A stretch of DNA of 64,000 nt, taken from Amycolatopsis bullii. Its GTDB lineage: Bacteria > Actinomycetota > Actinomycetes > Mycobacteriales > Pseudonocardiaceae. Under the pieces are notes generated by a model. It was not told the origin of the DNA. It saw nothing but the letters and a program-made list of their open reading frames with translations, and did no database searches. Within the stretch, counting starts at the first letter, position 1. Each line of letters begins with the position of its first letter. A program made the translations under genes and the position numbers. Location: assembly GCF_014654205.1 (NCBI RefSeq), contig NZ_BNAW01000029.1:43363-107362 (forward strand), read 5' to 3'. This document shows positions 31,700 through 40,904 of this stretch, in pieces.

Positions 31700-33624
31700 T
31701 GGCTTCGGGCCGCAACCAGGCTCGCGCGCGCGCCGTGGGCAGCGCTCGGCGGACTTACGCCGCGGGCACCCGCAGCGCGGCCGCGCGCCGGGGGAACGGC
31801 GGGCACCGGAGCCGGTTCTCCGCCGTGCGCCTGCTGCTGGTCGCCGTGCTGCTCGTCGCCGGCGTGAAACTGGTGCAGGTGCAGTGGTTCGACGCCGCGG
31901 CGCTCTCGGCCGCGGCCGAACGGCAGCGCACCCAGACCATCGACATCCCCGCCCAGCGCGGGTCCATTGTGGACCGCAACGGCGCGAAGCTGGCGTTCAG
32001 CGTCGAGGTGCGCACGCTGTCGGTGAACCTCAAGGCCCTGCACAAGAGCATGGACGACTTCGCCGCGAAGAACCCCGGCACCAAGAAGACGTTCGACAGC
32101 GAGACCGCCGCGGCCGCGAAGTACATCGCGGCCAAGGTGCCGAACCAGCTGAACGAACAGCAGCTGCTGGACCTGTTCCACAAGCAGGCGTCCTTCACGT
32201 ACCTGGTGAACAACGTCGAGCCGTCCGTCGCCGCCGACATCGTGAAGCACTTCGCGTGGATCGGCGTCGAGAAGCGCGCGCTGCGCGAGTACCCGGGCGG
32301 CGGCCTGGCGGCCAACATCGTCGGGGCCGCGAACTGGCGTTCCGAAGACAAGGACGTGTCGAAGCACAACCTCCACGGCCTGGTCGGGCTGGAGCTGCTG
32401 CGCGACAACGACCTCGCCGGTACGCCGGGCCGGATGATGGTCAACACCAAGAACGGCAGCGACAACGTCGTCATCCCGGGCACCGAGCGCGACCTGCAGG
32501 CCGCCGTCCCCGGCTCCGACCTCGAGCTGACCATCGACTCCGACCTGCAGTACGAGGTGCAGCGGCAGCTGGCGGACTACGTCCAGCAGTCGCACGCCAA
32601 GGGCGGCCAGGCGGTCGTCATGGACGCCAAGACCGGCGAGGTCTACGCACTGGCCAACGACAAGACGTTCGACCCCAACGACCAGAGCACCTGGAACACC
32701 GACGACCTGGCCAACCCGGCGGTCACCACGCCGTTCGAACCGGGGTCGGTCAACAAGCTCGTCACCGCGACCGGGGCGATCGACTACGGCATCGCGACGC
32801 CGGAGTCCACGGTCGAGGTGCCCGGCGCGCTGCAGGTGGCCGACAAGACGGTGCACGACGCCTGGACGCACGGCACCCAGACGTTCACCACCACCGGGAT
32901 CTTCGCCAAGTCGTCCAACATCGGCACGCTGCTGCTGGCGCAGAAGATCGGCGAGGAGCGGTACTCGAACCTGCTCAAGCTGTTCGGCCTCGGCCAGCGC
33001 ACCGGCGTCGGCCTGCCCGGCGAGAGCGCGGGCGTGGTGCCCGCACGCAGCCAGTGGTCGGCGACCACCTTCGGCAACCTGCCGATCGGGCAGGGCCTGA
33101 TGATGACCGTCCTGCAGATGGCCGGGATGTACCAGGCGATCGCCAACGACGGCGTGCGCGTGGAACCCCGGATCGTCAAGGCCAAGGTGAACCCGGACGG
33201 CACGACCGTGCCCGAGCCGGCCCCGAAGTCGGTCCGGGTGGTCAGCCCCGAGACCGCCAAGACGGTGCGCGACATGATGCGCGCGGTCGCCCAGAACGGC
33301 AAGGGCCTGCAGAAGGGCACCGCGCCGACGGCGGCCGTCGAGGGCTACCAGATCTCCGGGAAGACCGGCACCGGCCAGCAGGTCGACCCGCGGACGAAGG
33401 CCTACAGCGACCACCTGTACAACATCACCTTCGCCGGCATCCTGCCCGCCGACCACCCGCGGTTCGTCGTCGGGATCCGGCTGGACGCGCCGGACACGAC
33501 GCTGCCGGTCGGGCACTCCGCCGCGCCGCTGTTCCACACCATCGCTTCCTACGTGACGCAGCGGTACCAGATCCCGTTGTCCGACGGCCCCTCGCCGGAG
33601 GTCCCGCTCATCATCACCCCATAG
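31699..33624 (+). CDS. ftsI: division-specific penicillin-binding protein 3
   Basis: 641 residues. A basic N-terminus, one transmembrane helix (LLLVAVLLVAGVKLVQVQWF), a dimerisation/pedestal domain with IPAQRGSIVDRNG, and the transpeptidase domain with SVNK (active Ser near residue 350), SSN (near 404) and KTGTGQQ (near 555). It cross-links septal peptidoglycan with FtsW. There is no PASTA domain at the C-terminus. ATG 31699 shares one base with the ftsL stop; GTG 31696 is possible. The 53-nt palindrome follows 16 bp after its stop. Confidence 0.96.
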   Translation: MASGRNQARARAVGSARRTYAAGTRSAAARRGNGGHRSRFSAVRLLLVAVLLVAGVKLVQVQWFDAAALSAAAERQRTQTIDIPAQRGSIVDRNGAKLAFSVEVRTLSVNLKALHKSMDDFAAKNPGTKKTFDSETAAAAKYIAAKVPNQLNEQQLLDLFHKQASFTYLVNNVEPSVAADIVKHFAWIGVEKRALREYPGGGLAANIVGAANWRSEDKDVSKHNLHGLVGLELLRDNDLAGTPGRMMVNTKNGSDNVVIPGTERDLQAAVPGSDLELTIDSDLQYEVQRQLADYVQQSHAKGGQAVVMDAKTGEVYALANDKTFDPNDQSTWNTDDLANPAVTTPFEPGSVNKLVTATGAIDYGIATPESTVEVPGALQVADKTVHDAWTHGTQTFTTTGIFAKSSNIGTLLLAQKIGEERYSNLLKLFGLGQRTGVGLPGESAGVVPARSQWSATTFGNLPIGQGLMMTVLQMAGMYQAIANDGVRVEPRIVKAKVNPDGTTVPEPAPKSVRVVSPETAKTVRDMMRAVAQNGKGLQKGTAPTAAVEGYQISGKTGTGQQVDPRTKAYSDHLYNITFAGILPADHPRFVVGIRLDAPDTTLPVGHSAAPLFHTIASYVTQRYQIPLSDGPSPEVPLIITP

Positions 33625-33640
33625 GCACCCTCGCGGGGGT

Positions 33641-33693
33641 GCAGTGAATGACTCATTCCTGGCGTCGGACGCCAGGAATGAGTCATTCACTGC
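33641..33693. repeat. 53-nt palindrome, site 3
   Basis: Perfect 26-bp arms, 33641-33666 and 33668-33693, with a single central G. Same arms as site 1 at 27864. It starts 16 bp after the ftsI stop and is likely to end the mraZ-ftsI transcript. Confidence 0.88.
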
Positions 33694-33829
33694 GTTCGGG
33701 CTGGCGTCCACATGGGCCGGCAAGGGGGAAAGTGTTGCGGGGCAAGGAGGAGCGGGCGGGGGCCTAGCACATGTGCCCGGGCCGCACGCAATCGCCGTAC
33801 CGCGTGCGGGGGCCCGGAGCGGCCGCCGG

Positions 33830-33835
33830 TAGCCT
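33830..33835 (+). promoter_or_regulatory. -10 box of leaderless murE promoter
   Basis: TAGCCT, a 7-nt spacer and GTG 33843. It gives the second half of the dcw cluster its own start of transcription. Confidence 0.5.
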
Positions 33836-33842
33836 CTTGGCC

Positions 33843-35429
33843 GTGTCCGTGTCCTCGTCCAGTTCCCAGGTGCCGGAAAGCCCGGTGAAAGCGGTCCCCG
33901 CGCCGCCCCGCCCGGCGCGCATCGACCCGGTCCCGCTGGCGACGCTGCTCGCCAGGGCGGACGCTCGCCTGATCGCGGAGAGCCCCGACGCGGCCGAGCT
34001 GACCGTCACCGGCACCACGCTGCGCGCGCAGCACGTGCTGCCCGGTGACCTCTTCGCCGCGCTCCCGGGCGCCCGTGCCCACGGCGCCGACTTCAGCGAC
34101 CAGGCCGTCGCGGCCGGGGCCGTCGCCGTCCTCACCGACGCCGCCGGTGCCGAGCGGCCCGCCCTGCGCGACGCCGGCGTGCCGATCCTGGTCCACGCCG
34201 ACCCGCGCGCGGCCCTGGGCGAGATCGCCGCCTGGATCTACGGCGAGCCGTCCCTCAAGCTGGCCGTCCTCGGCGTCACCGGCACCTCCGGCAAGACCAC
34301 CACGTCCTACCTCGTCGACGCCGGCCTGCAGGCGGCCGGGCTGACCACCGGCCTGATCGGCACGGTGGAGACCCGGATCGCCGGCGAACGCCTGGTCAGC
34401 GGGTTCACCACGCCCGAGGCGCCGGACCTGCAGGCGCTGCTCGCGGTGATGCTCGAACGCGGCGTCACGCACGTGCCGATGGAGGTCTCCAGCCACGCCC
34501 TGGCGCTGGGCCGGGTCAACGGCACCCGGTTCTCCGTCGGCGCCTTCACGAACCTCTCCCAGGACCACCTGGACTTCCACAAGGACATGCAGGAGTACTT
34601 CGAGGCGAAGGCCCTGCTGTTCGACGGCCGCTCGACGCACGAGGTCGTCGTGGTCGACAGCGCGTGGGGCCAGGCCCTGCTCACGCCGCAGACGATCACC
34701 GTCACGACCGACCCCGGCACCGACGCCCTGTGGAAGGCCACCGACCTGGAGGCCACCCCGCAGGGCGAGCAGACGTTCACCCTGCACGGCCCGGGCGGCG
34801 TCCGCGCTGCGGCCCGGATCCCGCTGCCCGGCGAGTTCAACGTCGCCAACGCCGTGCTCGCCGCCGCGATCCTCGGCACCGCGGGCGTGTCGCTGGAGCA
34901 CATCGTCACCGGCCTCGCCCAGGTGCAGGTGCCGGGCCGGATGGAGCGGGTCTACGTCGGCCAGGAGTTCACCGCCGTCGTCGACTACGCCCACAAGCCG
35001 GCCGCGGTCGCCCAGGGCCTGGACGCGCTGCGGGCCCGCACCGAGGGGCGGATCATCACCGTGCTCGGCTGCGGCGGCGACCGGGACACCGCCAAGCGCC
35101 CGATGATGGGCGAGGCCGCGGCCCGCCGCAGCGAGGTCCTGATCGTCACCGACGACAACCCGCGCTCCGAGGACCCGGCGGCGATCCGCGCCGCCATGCT
35201 GGCCGGCGCCCGCGCGGTCGGTCCCGCCGAGGGCGGCGAGGTCATCGAGATCGGTGACCGCCGCGAGGCCATCGCGCACGCCGTTTCCCTGGCCGAGCCG
35301 GGCGACATCGTTTTCCTCGCCGGCAAGGGGCACGAGTCCGGCCAGGAGGCCGGCGGTGTCGTGCACCCGTTCTCCGACCGCGACGAGCTGGCCGCGGCCA
35401 TCCGCAACAAACTCGAGGTGAGTGTGTGA
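33843..35429 (+). CDS. murE: UDP-MurNAc-L-Ala-D-Glu:meso-diaminopimelate ligase
   Basis: 528 residues. It adds meso-DAP to the peptidoglycan precursor. The ATP loop is VTGTSGKTTTSYL (near residue 146). The DAP-selecting motif DNPRSEDP is present (Asp-Asn-Pro-Arg near 437), so the third residue of the stem is DAP, as expected for this group. A Ser-rich N-terminal extension of about 25 residues is not conserved. GTG 33843 fits the leaderless promoter. The stop overlaps murF (GTGA). Confidence 0.97.
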   Translation: MSVSSSSSQVPESPVKAVPAPPRPARIDPVPLATLLARADARLIAESPDAAELTVTGTTLRAQHVLPGDLFAALPGARAHGADFSDQAVAAGAVAVLTDAAGAERPALRDAGVPILVHADPRAALGEIAAWIYGEPSLKLAVLGVTGTSGKTTTSYLVDAGLQAAGLTTGLIGTVETRIAGERLVSGFTTPEAPDLQALLAVMLERGVTHVPMEVSSHALALGRVNGTRFSVGAFTNLSQDHLDFHKDMQEYFEAKALLFDGRSTHEVVVVDSAWGQALLTPQTITVTTDPGTDALWKATDLEATPQGEQTFTLHGPGGVRAAARIPLPGEFNVANAVLAAAILGTAGVSLEHIVTGLAQVQVPGRMERVYVGQEFTAVVDYAHKPAAVAQGLDALRARTEGRIITVLGCGGDRDTAKRPMMGEAAARRSEVLIVTDDNPRSEDPAAIRAAMLAGARAVGPAEGGEVIEIGDRREAIAHAVSLAEPGDIVFLAGKGHESGQEAGGVVHPFSDRDELAAAIRNKLEVSV

Positions 35430-36928
35430 TCGTGCTCAGCCTGGCCGAGATCGCCGACGTCGTCGGCGGCCGGCTGCACCGCGCCGAGCCGGGCGCGCAG
35501 GTGACCGGCACCGTGGAGTTCGATACCCGGAAGCTCACCCCCGGCGGCCTGTTCGCCGCCCTGCCGGGGGAGAAGGTCGACGGCCACGACTTCGCCGCGC
35601 AGGCCGTCGAGGCCGGCGCGGTGGCCGTGCTGGCCGCCCGCGAGGTCGACGCGCCCGCGATCGTCGTGCCGCCGCTGCCGGCGGGCGAGGCCCACGAGCG
35701 GTCGGTCGCGCTGACCGGCGACAAGGACGGCTCCGGCGCCGCGGTGCTGGCCGCGCTGGCCAAGCTCGCCCGGCACGTCGTCCAGCGCCTGGCCGAGGGG
35801 ACCCTGACGGTCGTGGGGGTCACCGGCTCGTCCGGCAAGACCTCGACCAAGGACCTGATCGCGCAGCTGCTCGAGCCCCTGGGCCCGACGATCGCGCCGC
35901 CCGGGTCGTTCAACAACGAGCTGGGCCACCCGTGGACGGCGTTGCGCGCCGACGCCGGGACCCGCCACCTCGTGCTGGAGCTGTCCGCGCGCGGGCCCGG
36001 GCACATCGCCCACCTCGCCGAGATCGCCCCGCCGCGGATCGGTGCGGTGCTCAACGTCGGCAGCGCGCACGTCGGCGAGTTCGGCTCGCGCGAGGGCATC
36101 GCGAAGACCAAGGGCGAGCTGGTCGAGGCCCTGCCCGAGGACGGCGTCGCGGTGCTCAACCTCGACGACCCGCTGGTCGCGGCCATGGCGAGCCGCACGA
36201 AGGCCCGCGTGGTGTTCTTCGGCGAAAGCGCGTCCGCGCAGGTCCGGGCGACCGGAATCACCCTCGACGATCAGGCCCGCGCGTCCTTCCGGCTGGTCAC
36301 CCCGGCCGGGGAGGCCGACGTCCAGCTGCCGCTGCACGGTGAGCACCACGTGAGCAACGCGCTCGCCGCCGCCGCGATCGCCCTGGAGCTGGGCTCGTCG
36401 CCGGACGAGATCGCCGCGCGGCTGTCCGCCGCCGAGCGGCGCTCGGCGCGCCGGATGGAGGTCGTCACCCGCGAAGACGGCGTCACGATCCTCAACGACT
36501 CGTTCAACGCCAACCCCGAGTCGATGCGGGCCGGTCTGAAGGCCCTCGCGGCGATGACGCGGGACACCGGCCGCCGGTCCTGGGCCGTGCTCGGCGTGAT
36601 GGGCGAGCTCGGCGCCGACTCGGTCAACGCCCACGACGAGATCGGCAGGCTCGTCGTCCGGCTCAACATCTCGAAGCTCGTCGTCATCGGCCCTGAGGCG
36701 GCGGCCATGCACCAGGGGGCGCACCAGGAAGGCTCCTGGGGCGAGGAGTCCACTTTGGTACCCGACGTCGAGGCCGCCGTCGCCCTGCTGCATGATCAGC
36801 TCCGCCCCGGGGACGTGGTGCTGGTCAAGGCCTCCAAGGCGGCCGGCCTCTGGCGGGTCGCGGAAGCCCTGCTCGAACCCCGGGAAACCGACAACTCCGA
36901 GAATCGCTCGAACGGTGGTGACGCGTGA
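35426..36928 (+). CDS. murF: UDP-MurNAc-tripeptide-D-Ala-D-Ala ligase
   Basis: 500 residues. It joins D-Ala-D-Ala to the tripeptide precursor. ATP-binding VTGSSGKTSTKDLIAQLL (near residue 131), FNNELGHPWT and ILNDSFNANPESMRAGL are MurF markers. The C-terminal domain ends with an acidic, Asn-rich tail. GTG start within the murE stop, and a 4-bp overlap with mraY, place it inside a tightly coupled operon. Confidence 0.97.
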   Translation: MIVLSLAEIADVVGGRLHRAEPGAQVTGTVEFDTRKLTPGGLFAALPGEKVDGHDFAAQAVEAGAVAVLAAREVDAPAIVVPPLPAGEAHERSVALTGDKDGSGAAVLAALAKLARHVVQRLAEGTLTVVGVTGSSGKTSTKDLIAQLLEPLGPTIAPPGSFNNELGHPWTALRADAGTRHLVLELSARGPGHIAHLAEIAPPRIGAVLNVGSAHVGEFGSREGIAKTKGELVEALPEDGVAVLNLDDPLVAAMASRTKARVVFFGESASAQVRATGITLDDQARASFRLVTPAGEADVQLPLHGEHHVSNALAAAAIALELGSSPDEIAARLSAAERRSARRMEVVTREDGVTILNDSFNANPESMRAGLKALAAMTRDTGRRSWAVLGVMGELGADSVNAHDEIGRLVVRLNISKLVVIGPEAAAMHQGAHQEGSWGEESTLVPDVEAAVALLHDQLRPGDVVLVKASKAAGLWRVAEALLEPRETDNSENRSNGGDA

Positions 36929-38007
36929 TCAGCATCCTGATCGCGGCCGCGGCGGGCCTGCTGATCTCCATCCTGCTCACGCCCTACCTGATCCGGGTCT
37001 TCTCCCGGCAGGGCTTCGGCCAGGAGATCCGCGAGGAAGGCCCCCAGGGACACAAGTCCAAGCGCGGTACCCCGACCATGGGCGGTGTCGCGATCATCAT
37101 CGCGATGGTCGTCGGGTACTTCGCCGCGCACCTGATCAACTGGATGTTCAACTCCCGCAGCGGCGCGCCGACGGCGTCGGGGCTGCTCGTCCTGATGCTC
37201 GCGGTGGGCCTGGGGATCGTCGGGTTCCTCGACGACTTCATCAAGATCCGCAAGCAGCGCAACCTGGGGCTGAACAAGACCGCGAAGCTGGTCGGGCAGC
37301 TGGTGGTCACCATCGCGTTCGCGGTGCTGGTGCTGAACTTCCCGAACGAGCACGGCATCACGCCGGCGTCGGAGAGCCTCTCCTACGTCCGCGACCTCGC
37401 GCTGATCACCTTCCCCTCGGTGATCTTCGTGATCTTCTGCTACATCGTGATCTCCGGCTGGTCGAACGCGGTGAACTTCACCGACGGGCTCGACGGCCTG
37501 GCCGGCGGCGCGGCGGCGATGGTGCTGGCCACCTACGTCGTCATCTCGTTCTGGCAGGAACGGCTGTCCTGCGCCAACGCGCCGGCCGCCGCCTGCTACG
37601 ACGTCCGCGACCCGCTGGACCTGGCCGTGGTCGCCGCCGCGGCGACCGGCGCCTGCGTCGGGTTCCTCTGGTGGAACGCGGCCCCGGCGAAGATCTTCAT
37701 GGGCGACACCGGTTCCCTGGCCCTCGGCGGCCTGGTGGCCGGGCTGTCCATGACGACCCGCACCGAGCTGCTCGCCATCGTCATCGGCGGCCTGTTCATG
37801 GTCGAGATGATCTCGGTGGTCGCGCAGATCGCGGTGTTCCGGACGACCCGGCGGCGGCTGTTCCGGATGGCGCCGTTCCACCACCACTTCGAGCTGGCCG
37901 GCTGGGCCGAAACCACGGTGATCATCCGGTTCTGGCTGCTCTCGGCGATCTGCTGCATGTTCGGCCTCGGCCTGTTCTACAGCGAGCAGCTGGGCCTCGG
38001 CGGCTGA
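36925..38007 (+). CDS. mraY: phospho-MurNAc-pentapeptide translocase
   Basis: 360 residues, ten transmembrane helices. It moves phospho-MurNAc-pentapeptide to undecaprenyl phosphate to make lipid I. GTPTMGGVAI, the acidic FLDDFIKI, NFTDGLDGLAGG, the DTGSLALGG loop and the histidines APFHHHFELAGW form the catalytic site. GTG 36925 overlaps murF by 4 bp. Position between murF and murD is standard. Confidence 0.97.
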   Translation: MISILIAAAAGLLISILLTPYLIRVFSRQGFGQEIREEGPQGHKSKRGTPTMGGVAIIIAMVVGYFAAHLINWMFNSRSGAPTASGLLVLMLAVGLGIVGFLDDFIKIRKQRNLGLNKTAKLVGQLVVTIAFAVLVLNFPNEHGITPASESLSYVRDLALITFPSVIFVIFCYIVISGWSNAVNFTDGLDGLAGGAAAMVLATYVVISFWQERLSCANAPAAACYDVRDPLDLAVVAAAATGACVGFLWWNAAPAKIFMGDTGSLALGGLVAGLSMTTRTELLAIVIGGLFMVEMISVVAQIAVFRTTRRRLFRMAPFHHHFELAGWAETTVIIRFWLLSAICCMFGLGLFYSEQLGLGG

Positions 38008-38008
38008 C

Positions 38009-39415
38009 ATGGATGTTGCCGGTCGTCACGTACTCGTCGCCGGGGCCGGGGTCACGGGCAAGTCCGTGGTGCCGGTGCTGGTCGAGCTGGGCGCGCGCGT
38101 CACCGTCACCGACGGCAACGCCGAGCGCCTGGCCGAGCTGGACGGCCTCGGCGCCGAGCTGGTGCCGGGCCTGACCGAGCCGCCTTCGGACGTCGTCCTC
38201 GTCGTCACCAGCCCCGGCTGGCGGCCGACGTCGCCGCTGCTGGTGGCCGCGGCCGAGGCGGGTGTCGAGGTGATCGGCGACGTCGAACTGGCCTGGCGGG
38301 TCGGGCAGCTGCGCGAGCACCCGCCGTGCTGGCTGGTGATCACCGGCACCAACGGCAAGACGACCACCGCCGGCATGCTGGAGTCGATCCTCAAGGCCGC
38401 CGGTGCCAACGCCGTGGCCTGCGGGAACATCGGGTACGCGGCGCTCGACGCGGTCCGCGCGGGCTACGACGTGCTGGCCGTCGAGCTGTCGAGCTTCCAG
38501 CTGCACTGGTCCTCGACGCTGGCCCCGGACGCGGCCGTGGTGCTGAACCTGGCCGAGGACCACATCGACTGGCACGGCTCGATGGCGGAGTACGCGGCCG
38601 CGAAGGGCCGCGTCTACACCCGCGCCAAGGTAGCCGTGCACAACGCCGACGACGACTGGTCCACCCGGATCGCCGCCGAGCACGCGCCCGAGAGCGCCCG
38701 CCGCGTCGGCTTCCAGCTCGACACCCCGCGCGCCGGGGAACTCGGCGTGGTCGAGGACCTGCTGGTCGACCGCGCTTTCGTGGCCGACCCGGCGAACAGC
38801 GCCGAAGCACTGGCCACGTTGACGGACGTCCGCCCGGCGGGCCCGCACAACGTCGCGAACGCCCTCGCCGCGGCCGCGCTGGCCCGCGCCCACGGCGTCA
38901 CGCCCGAGGCCGTGCTGAAGGGCCTGCGCGAGTACCAGCCGGCCCCGCACCGGGCCGTCGAGGTCGCCGAGGTGGCCGGCGTGCGGTACGTCAACGACTC
39001 GAAGGCGACCAACCCGCACGCGGCCGCCGGGTCCCTGCGCGCGCACGAGTCGATCGTGTGGATCGCCGGGGGCCAGCTCAAGGGCGCCTCGGTCGACGAA
39101 CTGGTGAGCAGCATCTCGGGCCGCCTCCGCGGGGTTGTGCTCCTCGGCGTGGATTCACCCGTGATCGCCGCCGCGGTTGCGCGACACGCGCCGGATGTCC
39201 CGGTGAACAGCCTCCGTCCGGGTGACGATGAACCCATGACTGCGGCGGTGAATGCGGCCAGCGCGATGGCCCGACCCGGTGACGTGGTGCTGCTGGCACC
39301 CGCCGCGGCGTCGTTGGACATGTTCTCGAGCTACGGCGAGCGCGGCGACGCGTTCGCCGCGGCCGTGCGTGTCCTCCGCGACGACGCAGCGGGGGAGCCG
39401 AGTGACGACAGCTGA
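38009..39415 (+). CDS. murD: UDP-MurNAc-L-alanine:D-glutamate ligase
   Basis: 468 residues. It adds D-Glu to UDP-MurNAc-L-Ala. The Rossmann N-terminus HVLVAGAGVTGKSVVPVL binds the nucleotide, ITGTNGKTTTAGML (near 111) is the ATP loop, LSSFQL and NLAEDHIDWHGSM are central-domain motifs, and VRYVNDSKATNPHAAAGSL is in the C-terminal domain. ATG 38009 comes 1 bp after the mraY stop; the end overlaps ftsW by 14 bp. Confidence 0.97.
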   Translation: MDVAGRHVLVAGAGVTGKSVVPVLVELGARVTVTDGNAERLAELDGLGAELVPGLTEPPSDVVLVVTSPGWRPTSPLLVAAAEAGVEVIGDVELAWRVGQLREHPPCWLVITGTNGKTTTAGMLESILKAAGANAVACGNIGYAALDAVRAGYDVLAVELSSFQLHWSSTLAPDAAVVLNLAEDHIDWHGSMAEYAAAKGRVYTRAKVAVHNADDDWSTRIAAEHAPESARRVGFQLDTPRAGELGVVEDLLVDRAFVADPANSAEALATLTDVRPAGPHNVANALAAAALARAHGVTPEAVLKGLREYQPAPHRAVEVAEVAGVRYVNDSKATNPHAAAGSLRAHESIVWIAGGQLKGASVDELVSSISGRLRGVVLLGVDSPVIAAAVARHAPDVPVNSLRPGDDEPMTAAVNAASAMARPGDVVLLAPAAASLDMFSSYGERGDAFAAAVRVLRDDAAGEPSDDS

Positions 39416-40904
39416 AAACAAGCCGGAACCGCCGCCGAAGCGGCCGCGCCGCGAGCGCAAGGAGAGCGGCTTCGTCGCCTTCCGGACCGCGCTGACCGCG
39501 TGGCTTTCGCGGCCGCTGGCGTCGTTCCACCTGGTGCTCGCCCTCACCGGCGTGCTCACCGTCATCGGCATCGTCATGGTGCTCTCGGCGTCGTCGGTCG
39601 CCTCCTACAACCCGAAGACCGGCAGCGGCGTGTACTCGCTGTTCATCAAGCACCTGGTGTTCGTCGCGCTCGGCTCGGTCGTGTTCTGGCTGGGCCTGCG
39701 GGTCAAGCTCGAGCGGATCCGGCGGATGTCGGCCACCGCAACGGTGATCTGCCTCGGCCTGCTGGTGCTCGTGCTCACCCCGCTCGGCTCGGAGGTCAAC
39801 GGCTCGCAGGGCTGGTTCAAGATCGGCGAGTTCACCTTCCAGCCGGTCGAAGCCGCGAAGGTCGCACTGGCCTTCTGGGGCGCCCACATCCTGGTGATCA
39901 AGTACAACGTCATCCACCAGTGGCGGCACCTGCTGGTGCCGGTGGTGCCGATCGCGCTGCTGATGTTCGCCCTGGTCATGCTGCAGCCCGACCTCGGCGG
40001 CACGGTCACCCTGGCGGTGGTGCTGCTGGCGCTGCTGTGGTTCGCCGGCGCCCCGAAACGGCTGTTCGGCGTCATCCTCGCCGGTGGCCTGGCCGGGGTG
40101 CTCGTGCTGGCCGTCATCGCGCCCTACCGGCTCGCCCGGGTCATGTCGTTCCTCTCGCCGGACGCCGACGTCAGCGCCGAGGGCTTCCAGGCCAACCAGG
40201 CCAAGCTCGCGCTGGCCGACGGCGGCTTCCTCGGCAAGGGGCTCGGCCAGGGCACGTCCAACTGGGGCTACCTGCCGAACGTGCAGAACGACTTCATCTT
40301 CGCCCTGATCGGCGAGGAGCTCGGGCTGATCGGCTGCGTCGTGGTGCTCGTCCTGTTCGGCGGGGTCGCCGTCGTCGGGCTGCGGATCGCCACCCGCAAC
40401 ATCGACCCGTGGATCCGGATCGTCTCCGGCACGCTGACCGTGTTCCTGGTGGCGCAGGCCGGCATCAACATCGGCTACGTCGTCGGCCTGCTGCCGGTCA
40501 CCGGCGTCACGCTGCCGCTCATCTCCTACGGTGGCACCTCGCTGGTGATCACCATGCTCATCATGGGCGTGCTCGCGAACGCCGCCCGGCACGAACCGGA
40601 GGCGGTGGCCGCGCTGCGCACGCAGGGGCCGGGTAAATTCGGGCGTCTGCTGCGGCTGCCCGCGCCCGACCCGTACCGTCCGCCCGCCACGCGCAAGGGG
40701 GCGGGGCGCAGTGGGGCGAAGGCGGCCCGGCCGGCGCCCCGTGCGGCCCGGCCCGCCCCGGCGCAGGAACGACGCAGGTCGGTCCGCGAGCCGGTGCGCC
40801 GCAGCGCGGCACGGACGAGCACGGCCACGTCTCGCGGCGGGGCCGCGCGGACAACAGCGAGCCGTGGTACCCGGAGTACCGCGAACCGGAGAGGTCATAG
40901 GTGA
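39402..40904 (+). CDS. ftsW: septal peptidoglycan glycosyltransferase FtsW
   Basis: 500 residues, SEDS family with ten predicted helices. GSQGWFKIGEFTFQPVEAAKVA, QPDLGGTVTLA, NDFIFALIGEELGLIG and the LPLISYGGTSLV loop are FtsW motifs; the Asp in the extracellular loop region is the likely catalytic base. It polymerises lipid II with FtsI. The cytosolic C-terminus of about 90 residues is Arg/Ala/Pro-rich, an actinobacterial feature. GTG 39402 lies inside the murD end, preceded by GGGGGAG; longer frames are inside murD. Confidence 0.95.
   Translation: MTTAENKPEPPPKRPRRERKESGFVAFRTALTAWLSRPLASFHLVLALTGVLTVIGIVMVLSASSVASYNPKTGSGVYSLFIKHLVFVALGSVVFWLGLRVKLERIRRMSATATVICLGLLVLVLTPLGSEVNGSQGWFKIGEFTFQPVEAAKVALAFWGAHILVIKYNVIHQWRHLLVPVVPIALLMFALVMLQPDLGGTVTLAVVLLALLWFAGAPKRLFGVILAGGLAGVLVLAVIAPYRLARVMSFLSPDADVSAEGFQANQAKLALADGGFLGKGLGQGTSNWGYLPNVQNDFIFALIGEELGLIGCVVVLVLFGGVAVVGLRIATRNIDPWIRIVSGTLTVFLVAQAGINIGYVVGLLPVTGVTLPLISYGGTSLVITMLIMGVLANAARHEPEAVAALRTQGPGKFGRLLRLPAPDPYRPPATRKGAGRSGAKAARPAPRAARPAPAQERRRSVREPVRRSAARTSTATSRGGAARTTASRGTRSTANRRGHR

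Noticed and set aside
31348..33723. 791-codon frame antisense to ftsL-ftsI
   Set aside because: Low complexity and antisense to ftsI; its first codons come from the 53-nt palindrome (NDSFLASDARNESF), which also explains similar peptides near 27.9 and 29.0 kb.
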